Positions 42,178 to 51,005 of a stretch of DNA of 64,000 bases are shown here, one piece after another (the stretch's first letter is position 1; every line of letters begins with the position of its first letter). A program made the position numbers and the translations under genes. The notes under the pieces are model-generated. The model made no database searches and was not told the origin of the DNA. It saw only the letters and a program-made list of their open reading frames with translations. Origin of the DNA: JAEYXS01 sp943367715 (lineage in GTDB: Bacteria; Verrucomicrobiota; Verrucomicrobiia; Limisphaerales; JAEYXS01). Location: contig CALRJY020000018.1 of NCBI GenBank assembly GCA_943367715.1, positions 54,754 through 118,753 of the forward strand, read 5' to 3'.

Positions 42178-45100
42178 ATGACTTTGAGTCAACCAGTGAT
42201 GAAGAAGATGGCGATGATCGCGCTGCTGGCCGCAGCGGGGGCGACGGCGCAGGCGGCGGAAGCGCGGAAGGGCGCGGTGGAGTTCAACCGCGATATCCGG
42301 CCTTTGCTCTCAGAATATTGTCTGGCTTGCCATGGGCCTGATCCGGCGGCGCGCAAGGCGGAGATGCGGTTGGACACGAAGGCCGGACTTTTCAAGGAAA
42401 CGAAGAGCGAAGGGCCGGTGGTGAAGGCGGGCAATCTCAAGGATAGCGCGCTCTGGCAGCGCATCACGGCGACGGATGAGGATGACGTGATGCCGCCAAT
42501 CAAATCCCACAAGGTGATGAAGGCGGGCGAGAAGGAGCTGATCAAGCAGTGGATTTTGCAGGGGGCGAAGTGGCAGGATCATTGGGCTTTCATCGCGCCG
42601 GAGCGGCCGGAGTTGCCGAAGGTGAAGAATTCCAAGTGGGCGAAGAATCCGATCGATACGTTTGTGCTGGCTAAGCTGGAGGAGAAAGGTTTGAAGCCGG
42701 CGGAGGAAGCGGACAAATACACTTTGATACGACGGGTGACGCTGGACCTGACGGGCTTGCCGCCGACGCCGGAAGAGGTGGAGGCGTTCGTGAACAACAA
42801 GTCCAAGGACGCTTACGAGAAGCTGGTGGCGCGGTTGCTGGAATCGCCAGCATACGGGGAGCATCGGGCGCGTTACTGGCTGGATGCGGCGCGCTATGCG
42901 GATACGCATGGGTTGCACTTCGATAATTATCGCGAGATGTGGCCGTATCGCGATTGGGTGATCAAGGCGTTCAATCAAAACATGTCGTTCGACAAGTTCA
43001 CGATCGAGCAGCTCGCGGGTGATCTGCTGGAGAACCCGACACAGGACCAGCAGGTGGCGACGGGGTTTCATCGCTGCAACATGACCACGAATGAGGGCGG
43101 GACGATCATTGATGAGAACCTAGCGAATTATGCGAATGATCGCGTGTCCACGACTTCCTGGGTGTGGCTGGGGCTGACGGCGAATTGCGCCGCGTGCCAT
43201 GATCATAAGTTTGATCCGGTGACGCAGAAGGATTTCTACGCGATGGCGGCGTTCTTCCGGAACACGCAGCAGGGCGGGCTGGATGGCAATGTGAAGGACT
43301 CGAACCCGAGCATCACAGTGATCAGTGACACGAAGGACTATGCGCGCTGGCAGGAATTGCCGAAGGCGATCGAAACCGCGAAGAAGAACGTGGAAACGAA
43401 GCGCAAGGACGCGGAGCCGGCCTTCACGAATTGGGTGGGCGGCTTGAAGGTGGAAGAGATCGAGAAAGAGTTGGCGACGAAGGACCTCGCATTTCACGCG
43501 GACCTGACGGACGGCAACACGAATGAAGTGACGGCGGTGGTGTTGGGCAAGGAAGGGAAATTCAAGCCGGTGGGGGAACTGGGGTTAGCGCCGGATGGTG
43601 GTCCGGCACGGGGGATTGAATTGAAAAAGGGCGTGACGGTGGAGTTCCCGGAGGCGGGTGATTTCGACAACAAGCAGGCGTTCTCTTATGGCGCGTGGGT
43701 GTTCATCCCGAAGGATTACAACGAGACGGCGGCGATCTTCTCGCGCATGGATGAGAAGGATAATTATCGCGGCTGGGACTTGTGGATACAGCAGGGGCAG
43801 TTCGCCACGCACATCGTGAGCCAATGGCCGGACAATGCGATCAAGCTCAAGACGCGGAATCGCTCGGCGAAGAAGAACAAGTGGCAGCACCTCTTCGTGA
43901 GCTATGACGGCTCCGGCAAGCTGGAGGGCGTGAAAATTTTCGTGGATGGTGAACTGCAACCGCTGGAGCCGGAGAACAGCAAGGGAATCACTGGCTCCAT
44001 CCGCACGAAGACGCCGTTCAAATTCGCGCAACGCAGTGGCGGGGCGCATCTGGATGGAGTGGGATTGCAGGATGTGCGGTTGTATTCGCGGGAACTGAAT
44101 CCAGCGGAAGTGGCAGCCTTGGCGAGTTTTTCAGCGCTCAAGAAACTTTTGGATACGCCGGTGGAGAAGTGGAAGGCGGAGCAGAAGAAACAGATATTTG
44201 ATTATTACCTGGCGACGAAATCGGAGCCGTTCAAGCAAGCGCAGGTGCAACAGGCGGCCTTGGAGAAAGAGAAGGAAGGCATCCGGCTAAAGTATCCGGT
44301 GACGCATGTGCAGATGGAGAAGCCGAATTCCATCCCGATGGCGAAAATCCTTTTCCGTGGGCAGTATGATCAACCGAAAGAGGAGCTGTTTGCGGCGCCT
44401 TTCGGATTCCTCAATCCTTTGCCAAAGGGGGAATCGAATAACCGATTGGGCCTCGCGAAGTGGCTGGTGGCGAAGGAAAATCCGCTGACGGCGCGAGTGA
44501 CGGTGAACCGGTTCTGGCAGGAAGTGTTCGGGAATGGCATCGTCAAAACCTCCGAGGACTTTGGGGTGATGGGCGAGGTGCCGGTGAATGAGGCGTTGCT
44601 GGACTGGCTGGCGGTGGAGTTTCAAGAGGGCGGTTGGGATGTGAAGAAGTTGTTCACGCTGATCGTGACCTCGTCTGCTTATCGGCAGAGTGCAGAGACG
44701 ACGTCGCTGAAATTGGAGCGTGATCCGGCGAACCGTTATCTGAGCCGGGGACCGCGCTTCCGCATGGATGCGGAGATGGTGCGGGATTACGCACTGGCAA
44801 CGAGCGGCTTGCTGGCGAACAAGGTCGGCGGTCCAAGTGTGCGGCCGTATCAGCCGCAGGGTGTATGGGAAGCGGTGGCGATGCCGGAGAGTAATACGCG
44901 GAATTACAAGCGCGATACGGGCGAGGCGCTGTATCGCCGGAGCATGTATACCTTCTGGAAGCGCGCGGCACCACCGGCCTCGATGGAAGTCTTCAATGCG
45001 CCGAGTCGCGAGGTGTCTTGCACGCGCCGTGAACGCACGAACACGCCGTTGCAAGCGTTGGCGACGATGAATGATCCGCAGTTCGTAGAAGCGGCACGCA

Positions 45101-45387
45101 AGCTGGCGGAAACCACTTTGCGGGCGAATCACAAGGATACGAATGCGGCCTTGGAAGCGATGGCGGAGAAGGTGTTGGCGCGACCGTTGGCGAGCAAGGA
45201 GCGTAACGTGGTGAAGGAGACGTTGCGCGAGGCCACTGTGTATTACACCAGCAAGCCGGATGAGGCGCTGAAACTGATCACATACGGAGAGTCGAAGCCG
45301 GATACGTCGCTGGATGCCACCAAGGTGGCAGCGATGACGATGGTGGCGAACCAGTTGATGAACCTGGATGAGGTGTTGAACAAGTAA
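42178..45387 (+). CDS. planctomycete-type cytochrome c protein: PSCyt1-DUF1549-LamG-DUF1553
   Basis: The protein has 1069 residues. Signal peptide: about 8-27 (LLAAAGATAQAAEA). The PSCyt1 domain follows with heme site CLACH (C48, C51, H52). DUF1549 covers about 155-365 and includes a second motif CAACH. A LamG-like jelly-roll insert (about 430-660, with YGAWVFIPKDYNETAAIFSR) sits between, then DUF1553 at about 745-1010 (RLGLAKWLVAKENPLTARVTVNRFWQE in two pieces). The family is exported, PVC-specific and often linked to polysaccharide use; its reaction is unproven. The next gene, 8 bp on, is the usual DUF1501 partner, so both act in one exported complex (family knowledge). Confidence 0.93.
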   Translation: MTLSQPVMKKMAMIALLAAAGATAQAAEARKGAVEFNRDIRPLLSEYCLACHGPDPAARKAEMRLDTKAGLFKETKSEGPVVKAGNLKDSALWQRITATDEDDVMPPIKSHKVMKAGEKELIKQWILQGAKWQDHWAFIAPERPELPKVKNSKWAKNPIDTFVLAKLEEKGLKPAEEADKYTLIRRVTLDLTGLPPTPEEVEAFVNNKSKDAYEKLVARLLESPAYGEHRARYWLDAARYADTHGLHFDNYREMWPYRDWVIKAFNQNMSFDKFTIEQLAGDLLENPTQDQQVATGFHRCNMTTNEGGTIIDENLANYANDRVSTTSWVWLGLTANCAACHDHKFDPVTQKDFYAMAAFFRNTQQGGLDGNVKDSNPSITVISDTKDYARWQELPKAIETAKKNVETKRKDAEPAFTNWVGGLKVEEIEKELATKDLAFHADLTDGNTNEVTAVVLGKEGKFKPVGELGLAPDGGPARGIELKKGVTVEFPEAGDFDNKQAFSYGAWVFIPKDYNETAAIFSRMDEKDNYRGWDLWIQQGQFATHIVSQWPDNAIKLKTRNRSAKKNKWQHLFVSYDGSGKLEGVKIFVDGELQPLEPENSKGITGSIRTKTPFKFAQRSGGAHLDGVGLQDVRLYSRELNPAEVAALASFSALKKLLDTPVEKWKAEQKKQIFDYYLATKSEPFKQAQVQQAALEKEKEGIRLKYPVTHVQMEKPNSIPMAKILFRGQYDQPKEELFAAPFGFLNPLPKGESNNRLGLAKWLVAKENPLTARVTVNRFWQEVFGNGIVKTSEDFGVMGEVPVNEALLDWLAVEFQEGGWDVKKLFTLIVTSSAYRQSAETTSLKLERDPANRYLSRGPRFRMDAEMVRDYALATSGLLANKVGGPSVRPYQPQGVWEAVAMPESNTRNYKRDTGEALYRRSMYTFWKRAAPPASMEVFNAPSREVSCTRRERTNTPLQALATMNDPQFVEAARKLAETTLRANHKDTNAALEAMAEKVLARPLASKERNVVKETLREATVYYTSKPDEALKLITYGESKPDTSLDATKVAAMTMVANQLMNLDEVLNK

Positions 45388-45395
45388 GAGACGTT

Positions 45396-46853
45396 ATGAG
45401 CATTTTCAACGAATACGCCCAAAGTGAATCGCGCCGCCAGTTCCTGTCGCGCGGCAAGAATGCGGTGGGGTTTGCCGCGCTGACGAGCTTGCTGGGCAGC
45501 CAGTTTTCCTCATGGGCAGCGGGTGGGAGTGAGTTGCCGGAGAAGTTGCCGCACTTCGCGCCGAAGGCGAAGCGAGTGATCTATCTACACATGGTCGGCG
45601 GGCCGGCGCAGATGGATACGTATGATTACAAGCCGGGCATGGGCGAGTGGTATGACAAGGATTTGCCGGACTCGATCCGCAAAGGGCAAAGGCTTACGAC
45701 GATGACGAGCGGGCAGGCGCGGTTTCCGATCGCGCCGTCGAAGTTCAAGTTCGCGCAGCATGGCAAGAGCGGGATGTGGGTGACGGAGCTGCTGCCGCAG
45801 ACGGCGAAGTGCGTGGATGACATGTGCTTCATCCGCTCGATGCACACGGAGGCGATCAATCATGAGCCAGCCATCTGCCACATGCAGACGGGTAATATGA
45901 ATTCGGGCCGGCCGTGTATTGGTTCATGGGTGAGCTATGGCTTGGGGGCGTTGAACAGCAATCTGCCGACGTTCGTGGTGCTTATTGCGGAGCCGACGAA
46001 CAAGGAACAGATCCAGGCGATCTCGGGGCGGTTGTGGTCGAGCGGCTTTTTGCCGGGCGAACATGCGGGTGTTTCTTTCCGCAGCAGTGGCGATCCGATT
46101 CTGTTCATCAACAATCCGCCGGGTGTGCCGCAGGAGTTACGACGCAAGCAACTGGATGGCTTGCGGAAGTTGAACGAGATGAATTTCAAGCAGGTGGGCG
46201 ATCCGGAGACGCATACGCGCATTCAGCAGTTCGAGATGGCGTTCCGCATGCAGGCGAGCGTGCCGGAGCTCACAGATATCGCGAGCGAACCGGACTCCAC
46301 CTACAAGCTCTACGGTGATGAGGCGAAGAAGCCGGGGACTTTTGCGGCGACGTGTCTGCTTTCACGGCGGTTGCTGGAGCGCGGGGTGCGATTTGTGCAG
46401 GTGTATCTGAACAACTGGGATCATCACTCGAACGCGGGCGGGCGTCTGCCGATGCAGTGCAAAGATATTGATCAGGCGACATACGGCTTGATCCAGGACT
46501 TGAAGGCGCGCGGGATGTTTGAGGACACGCTGATCGTTTGGGGCGGGGAATTCGGGCGGACGATCTACAGTCAGGGCGGGCTATCGAAGGAGAATTATGG
46601 GCGCGATCATCATCCGCGCTGTTTCACGATGTGGATGGCGGGTGGCGGATCCAGGGGTGGGACGATCTATGGCGAGACGGATGAGTTCAGCTACAACATC
46701 GTGAAGGACCCGGTGCATGTGCGGGACTTCCACGCGACCATTTTGCATCTGCTGGGGGTGGATCACAATCGTTACAGCTACAAGTATCAGGGTCTGGACC
46801 AACGCCTAACGGGGGTGGAGGAGGCGCATGTGATCAAGGACTTGGTGAGTTGA
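45396..46853 (+). CDS. DUF1501 Tat-exported protein
   Basis: The protein has 485 residues. The N-terminus has a twin-arginine signal SRRQFLSRGK (12-21) and a hydrophobic stretch ending about residue 42. The mature part has the sulfatase/alkaline-phosphatase-like fold of DUF1501: HMVGGPAQMDTYDYKP, then WGGEFGRT and GRDHHPRCFTMWMAGGG near the C-terminus. Metal ligands of true sulfatases are only partly evident, so catalysis is uncertain. It pairs with the cytochrome protein encoded 8 bp upstream, as in most PVC genomes. The Tat route implies folding, probably with cofactor or metal, in the cytoplasm before export. Confidence 0.93.
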   Translation: MSIFNEYAQSESRRQFLSRGKNAVGFAALTSLLGSQFSSWAAGGSELPEKLPHFAPKAKRVIYLHMVGGPAQMDTYDYKPGMGEWYDKDLPDSIRKGQRLTTMTSGQARFPIAPSKFKFAQHGKSGMWVTELLPQTAKCVDDMCFIRSMHTEAINHEPAICHMQTGNMNSGRPCIGSWVSYGLGALNSNLPTFVVLIAEPTNKEQIQAISGRLWSSGFLPGEHAGVSFRSSGDPILFINNPPGVPQELRRKQLDGLRKLNEMNFKQVGDPETHTRIQQFEMAFRMQASVPELTDIASEPDSTYKLYGDEAKKPGTFAATCLLSRRLLERGVRFVQVYLNNWDHHSNAGGRLPMQCKDIDQATYGLIQDLKARGMFEDTLIVWGGEFGRTIYSQGGLSKENYGRDHHPRCFTMWMAGGGSRGGTIYGETDEFSYNIVKDPVHVRDFHATILHLLGVDHNRYSYKYQGLDQRLTGVEEAHVIKDLVS

Positions 46854-46940
46854 TGCGGACTAAGGGGCGATGGGAAAAGTGAGAGAGACGTGCGTGGGTG
46901 GTGGAGCGAATCTATCCCACTTTTGCTCAGGTATGTTGCT

Positions 46941-46958
46941 GTGCCCGAGGACGGGCAC
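46941..46958. repeat. GC-rich hairpin
   Basis: GTGCCCG agga CGGGCAC is a perfect 7-bp stem followed by GCTCC. It lies just before the HU terminator and resembles the REP-like hairpins at 11799 and 57653 in style, though not in exact sequence. Confidence 0.5.
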
Positions 46959-46963
46959 GCTCC

Positions 46964-46999
46964 AAAAACAAAAATGGCGCTCTGGTTGCCCAGAGCGCC
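46964..46999 (-). terminator. Rho-independent terminator of the HU gene
   Basis: GGCGCTCTGG (46976-46985) pairs with CAGAGCGCC (46991-46999); on the minus strand the stem is followed by a T-rich stretch (complement of AAAAACAAAAAT). It lies 20 bp after the HU stop. Confidence 0.85.
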
Positions 47000-47019
47000 G
47001 AAGTCGCGGTCAGCAAATC

Positions 47020-47307
47020 TTACTTCGCGCCGAGGATCGCATCCTTCGCGGCCTTGGCCACGCGGAATTTCACGACCTTCTTGGCCGGGATCTTGATCGC
47101 TTCGCCAGTGGCCGGATTGCGGCCCATACGAGCTTTGCGGTTCACGAGCACCAGCTTGCCGATGCCAGGGAGGGTGAAGGAGTTCTTGGCCTGCTTGTAG
47201 GCGAGGGAGGCGATTTCTTCGAGGATCGCGACAGCTTGTTTCTTCGAGATCTCAGCCTTCTCTGCGAGAGCGGCGGCGATTTGCGACTTGGTCAGTGCTT
47301 TAGCCAT
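47020..47307 (-). CDS. HU-family DNA-binding protein
   Basis: The protein has 95 residues, the normal length for HU or IHF subunits. It begins MAKALTKSQIAAALAEKAE, the dimerisation helices, and continues with the beta-arm region GIGKLVLVNRKARMGRNPATGEAIKIPAKKVVKFRV. The NPxTGE tip carries the proline that kinks DNA. The basic body binds and bends DNA to shape the nucleoid and assist replication and transcription. It stands alone with its own terminator at 46964, and upstream it is divergent from a Ser/Thr kinase gene. Whether it is HU or IHF-like cannot be settled from one subunit. Confidence 0.95.
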   Translation of the reverse strand: MAKALTKSQIAAALAEKAEISKKQAVAILEEIASLAYKQAKNSFTLPGIGKLVLVNRKARMGRNPATGEAIKIPAKKVVKFRVAKAAKDAILGAK

Positions 47308-47350
47308 AAATATTAAGCGTGTGTTTTAGTTGTTGGGTTAGGTGAATTGT

Positions 47351-47396
47351 CTTGCGACTTGGGCGTATTAATATAGGTGAACGGCATCCACGCAAG
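47351..47396. promoter_or_regulatory. inverted repeat in the HU-kinase divergent region
   Basis: CTTGCG (47351-47356) and CGCAAG (47391-47396) flank an AT-rich core with TATTAATATA, a reasonable place for the HU promoter on the minus strand. The same hexamer pair occurs as CTTGCG t CGCAAG at 25897-25909 in the exopolysaccharide leader. Binding by a regulator is a guess. Confidence 0.3.
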
Positions 47397-47466
47397 CAGA
47401 AAAGTTCAGAAAAGCGTGGTTTTCCTCAGTTTTTCTCTCGCCTGCTGCGGGGCTTGACTTGGTCGT

Positions 47467-48501
47467 ATGAATGCGGAAGATGCGCGTGTGGCTAGCCTGT
47501 TTACCATCCAAGGCGACACTCGCTATGAGATCGTCCGCAAAATCTTTGAAGGCGGCATGGGCGTGGTCTATGAAGCCGAGCAGCACGGTGCGCGCGATTT
47601 CGTGAAGCGGGTGGCCATCAAGGTCATCCGTCAGAGTTACGCGAACCAGAAGCAATTCATCGAAAACTTTGTCGGAGAAGCGAAGCTCGTCGCCGATCTC
47701 ATCCATACCAATATCGTCCAGACGTATCAATTGGGCGAAGCCAGCGGCATCTATTTCATCGCCATGGAACTGATCCGCGGCGTGAACATGGAGCAGTTCG
47801 CCCAGCAATTGGTGGATAAAAAACGCCCGCTTTCAAGGGATTTGGCCGTATTTATCGCCAGCCGCATCGCCCGTGGGCTGGCTTACGCGCATGCGAAGAC
47901 CGACCGGGACGGCAAGCCCCTGGGTATCGTCCACCGGGATATCAATCCGAAGAACATCATGATCGCTTTCGAAGGCGACGTGAAGGTGACGGACTTCGGC
48001 GTGGCCAAGGCGCGCGGATTGCTGGTGGATAATGAGGGTGAAGTGGTCGCGGGCAAGGCGGACTACATGAGTCCCGAACAGGCGGATTTCCGCATCACGG
48101 ACAAACGCTCCGATGTGTTCTCGGTGGGGGTGGTGCTGTCGTTCCTGCTGCTGGGCTACAATATCTTCAAAGGCAACTCGGTGGAAGAATCCCGCCAGCG
48201 GGTGATGACCATGGCGATACCGGATTTCCGCCAATTGGATTCACGCATCGACGAGCCGTTGAACAATATTTTGCAAAAATGCTTCCAACGTGACCTGTCC
48301 AAGCGTCACCAGTCCGCCGAGGAACTCCTCGAAGAACTGGAGCATTACATCTACGATCAGGGCTATGGCCCCACGAACGAGACGTTGGGCCGGTTCATCC
48401 GCGAGCTGTTCGGCCAGAACAATCCCGTGGTGGTGGATCATTCCCGTGGCGGTACGGTTGTCCTTGACCGCACGGCCCACATGGCTTCTAAAAACCTGTA
48501 A
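47467..48501 (+). CDS. soluble Ser/Thr protein kinase
   Basis: The protein has 344 residues without membrane segment. The kinase domain fills about 20-300: FEGGMGVVYEAEQ (glycine loop), AIKVI with K52, HRDINPKN (H156-N163, catalytic Asp D158), DFGVAKA and the activation-segment end YMSPEQ. The short C-terminal tail (about 305-344) contains no sensor. This is a Hanks-type kinase acting on serine or threonine in the cytoplasm; its targets are unknown. It is divergent from HU across 159 bp and is followed directly by the amidase gene (6 bp from the stop to the ATG), so the two are probably co-transcribed. Such kinases often pair with FHA proteins like the one at 239. Confidence 0.93.
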   Translation: MNAEDARVASLFTIQGDTRYEIVRKIFEGGMGVVYEAEQHGARDFVKRVAIKVIRQSYANQKQFIENFVGEAKLVADLIHTNIVQTYQLGEASGIYFIAMELIRGVNMEQFAQQLVDKKRPLSRDLAVFIASRIARGLAYAHAKTDRDGKPLGIVHRDINPKNIMIAFEGDVKVTDFGVAKARGLLVDNEGEVVAGKADYMSPEQADFRITDKRSDVFSVGVVLSFLLLGYNIFKGNSVEESRQRVMTMAIPDFRQLDSRIDEPLNNILQKCFQRDLSKRHQSAEELLEELEHYIYDQGYGPTNETLGRFIRELFGQNNPVVVDHSRGGTVVLDRTAHMASKNL

Positions 48502-48507
48502 GTGAAA

Positions 48508-49401
48508 ATGAGTCGTTCCTCTTCCTCCGTGGTGAAGCTGGGGCTTGTGCAGACGTCGTGTGTTGCCGATCCCGCCGCCAACCTGAAAAAGACGCTCGCC
48601 GCCGTTGAAAAAGCGGCGAAAGCGGGTGCCCAGATCATCTGTACCCAGGAGCTGTTCCGCTCCTATTACTTCTGCCAGAACGAAGATCACGCCAATTTCA
48701 AACTGGCCGAGTCCATTCCCGGGCCCAGCACGGATGCGTTCCAGAAGCTGGCGAAGAAGTATAAGGTCGTGATCATCGCCTCGCTTTTCGAGAAGCGTGC
48801 TTCGGGCCTTTATCACAACACGGCGGCGATCATCGATGCAGACGGTTCCTTTCTGGGCATCTATCGCAAGATGCATATTCCTGATGATCCGATGTTCTAC
48901 GAGAAGTTCTACTTCACACCGGGTGATCTGGGCTTCAAGGCGTGGCAGACGAAATACGCGAAGATAGGTGTGCTCATCTGCTGGGATCAATGGTATCCCG
49001 AAGGCGCCCGCCTGACCGCCATGCAGGGTGCAGAAATCCTTTTCTACCCGACCGCCATCGGCTGGCACCCTAGCGAGAAGGCGGAATATGGCGTCCGTCA
49101 ACATGGCGCATGGGAACTCATCCAACGCTCTCATGCGGTGGCGAACGGCTGCTTCGTGGCCTCCGTGAACCGCATCGGTTTGGAACAACCCATCGGTGGC
49201 GATGGCTTGGAATTCTGGGGGCAGAGTTTTGTGGCGGGCACTTCGGGTGAACTTTTGGCAAAGGCAAGCGTGGACAAGGAGGAGAACCTCATCGTCCCCG
49301 TGGACTTAGCCAAGGTGGATGTCACCCGCACGCACTGGCCGTTCCTGCGCGACCGTCGTATTGATGCGTATGGTGACATCACCAAACGCCTGATCGACTA
49401 G
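48508..49401 (+). CDS. aguB: N-carbamoylputrescine amidase
   Basis: The protein has 297 residues from the ATG at 48508; a GTG at 48502 directly after the kinase stop is also possible. It belongs to the nitrilase/CN-hydrolase superfamily. The catalytic triad is E48 (TQELF), K121 (YRKMHIPDD) and C158 (LICWDQWYPE). The surrounding text, including FCQNEDHANFKLAE and GWHPSEK, fits N-carbamoylputrescine amidohydrolase, which makes putrescine, ammonia and carbon dioxide in the agmatine route of polyamine synthesis. The agmatine deiminase partner is not in this window. The gene is the likely second gene of a unit with the Ser/Thr kinase. Confidence 0.9.
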   Translation: MSRSSSSVVKLGLVQTSCVADPAANLKKTLAAVEKAAKAGAQIICTQELFRSYYFCQNEDHANFKLAESIPGPSTDAFQKLAKKYKVVIIASLFEKRASGLYHNTAAIIDADGSFLGIYRKMHIPDDPMFYEKFYFTPGDLGFKAWQTKYAKIGVLICWDQWYPEGARLTAMQGAEILFYPTAIGWHPSEKAEYGVRQHGAWELIQRSHAVANGCFVASVNRIGLEQPIGGDGLEFWGQSFVAGTSGELLAKASVDKEENLIVPVDLAKVDVTRTHWPFLRDRRIDAYGDITKRLID

Positions 49402-49409
49402 CATCCTGG

Positions 49410-50927
49410 ATGACCATGCCTGCATCCGCGCAAAATTCTGCCCAGGAGCGTTTGCGGGATTGGGAGGCTCGTATCCCGGCGCTGATGAAGGCCGGATCGG
49501 TGCTGGTTTTCTTCTGGATTGTGGTCTCCGCCATCGCCCAAGGATTTTTCCCCCAAGATGACGCGCTTCGCCATTCGGCCTATGCCGTCAGCGGCAAGAC
49601 TTGGGATCAAATCCTAGTATTGGACCCCGGGATGATGGCGGATAACAACCCTGGTTGGCACATCGTCTTACGTGCGGTGCATAGCAGTTTGGGGTGGAAT
49701 CATGGCCATCTGGTGCTGTTCTCCGTGGCCATTCTGTTTTTATGCGTTACGCTGCCAGCCATTTTTCTGCTGCGCCGTCCTGAGCTTTGGCTCGCTTCGT
49801 TGGCGGCCATCATCATTGCCCAACCTCACTTCATAATGCGCCTCACGCTGGGGCGCCCCTTGCTTTTGTCCATCGCCGTCCTGATCCTGCTTTTGCTTTT
49901 CTGGATCCGGGAAGACCTGACGCCGTCCCAGCAGAAACTGAGGCTGGGTGTGAGTGCCGGACTGCTGGGACTGGCAATCTGGATCCATGGCACTTGGTAT
50001 CTGTTTTGTCTGCCCGCGATCGCCTTCGCACTGGCGGGCCGTCTTCACGCTGCCGTCCGTCTGGCTGGGTGCTGGTTGGCCGGGAGTTTGTTCGGCGCCC
50101 TGTTGACCGGCCACCCGGTGGCATTTTTGGCAGGAGCGGTCAAACTGGCATTCTCTGCCTTGGGTGGGCCAGTCAATCAACATGTCTTGGTGAGCGAATT
50201 CAAAGCCACGGACGGCGTTTTTCCCATAGTTATCCTCATCATCGTGGTGGCTTTGCTGCGCACTTGGTCGGCTGGTCGGCTGCCTGTTTTCTTTCGCGAT
50301 CCGGTCTTTGTCTTGGTTGTTTTGGGCTGGTTGCTCGGCCTTAAGGTGGGGCGCTTCTGGCTTGACTGGGGGTTGCCGGCTGCATGGGTCTGGTTGACTC
50401 TGGGCTTTATCGAGATCGCGGATCAACGCGTGCCGCTGCAATCATGGCGGCGGGCCAAGCTGGGCTTTTGCATTTTGACCGCATTACTGTTCCTTTGCAT
50501 CAATGACTATGAGAGCCGTTGGACGAGGTCGTTGAAGATAGATTACATCTCGGCGGACAAGCCGGAGCTGGCCGGTTGGCTGCCCGGAGATGGTGGCATC
50601 ATTTACAGCCCGGAGATGACAGTGTTTTATCATACGTTTTTCAAAAACCCCCAAGCGAACTGGCGTTATGTGCTCGGTTATGAACCGGCGCTGATGCAAC
50701 CGGATGATTTCCGCACGCTACGAAATATCCAGTGGAATGACGGTGATCCACGGACCTACCAACCGTGGCTCGACAAGCTGCGTCCGGAGGATCGGCTGGT
50801 CTTCATCGGTGGTGTCCGGATGCAGCCGGAGATTCAGGGCATTGAGTGGATCTATGCGGCGACAGACCGGTGGGTCGGACGACCGGTGCAAAAACAGGCG
50901 GTGACCCCGCCCACGTCACCGCGTTAA
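49410..50927 (+). CDS. multi-pass membrane protein, GT-C-like, first of a tandem pair
   Basis: The protein has 505 residues with about eleven membrane helices; ATG codons at 49410 and 49416 both fit. Near the N-terminus is QDDALRHSAYAVSGKTWDQI and, in the next part, ADNNPGWHIVLRAVHSSLG. The acidic DD pair in the first loop resembles GT-C transferases, but the rest is not clearly that family, so function is unknown. The C-terminal about 130 residues are soluble. The next gene, 78 bp on, is a paralogue sharing the same motifs, so this is a tandem duplication. Gap to the amidase gene is 8 bp. It may use lipid-linked sugars (inference only). Confidence 0.65.
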   Translation: MTMPASAQNSAQERLRDWEARIPALMKAGSVLVFFWIVVSAIAQGFFPQDDALRHSAYAVSGKTWDQILVLDPGMMADNNPGWHIVLRAVHSSLGWNHGHLVLFSVAILFLCVTLPAIFLLRRPELWLASLAAIIIAQPHFIMRLTLGRPLLLSIAVLILLLLFWIREDLTPSQQKLRLGVSAGLLGLAIWIHGTWYLFCLPAIAFALAGRLHAAVRLAGCWLAGSLFGALLTGHPVAFLAGAVKLAFSALGGPVNQHVLVSEFKATDGVFPIVILIIVVALLRTWSAGRLPVFFRDPVFVLVVLGWLLGLKVGRFWLDWGLPAAWVWLTLGFIEIADQRVPLQSWRRAKLGFCILTALLFLCINDYESRWTRSLKIDYISADKPELAGWLPGDGGIIYSPEMTVFYHTFFKNPQANWRYVLGYEPALMQPDDFRTLRNIQWNDGDPRTYQPWLDKLRPEDRLVFIGGVRMQPEIQGIEWIYAATDRWVGRPVQKQAVTPPTSPR

Positions 50928-51005
50928 GGTTCTGTTGTCCTTGACCTTGGAGCGGGCATCGCTTCTAACAGCCTGAATTGAAAACGAACCGCCCAATGTT
51001 GATGC

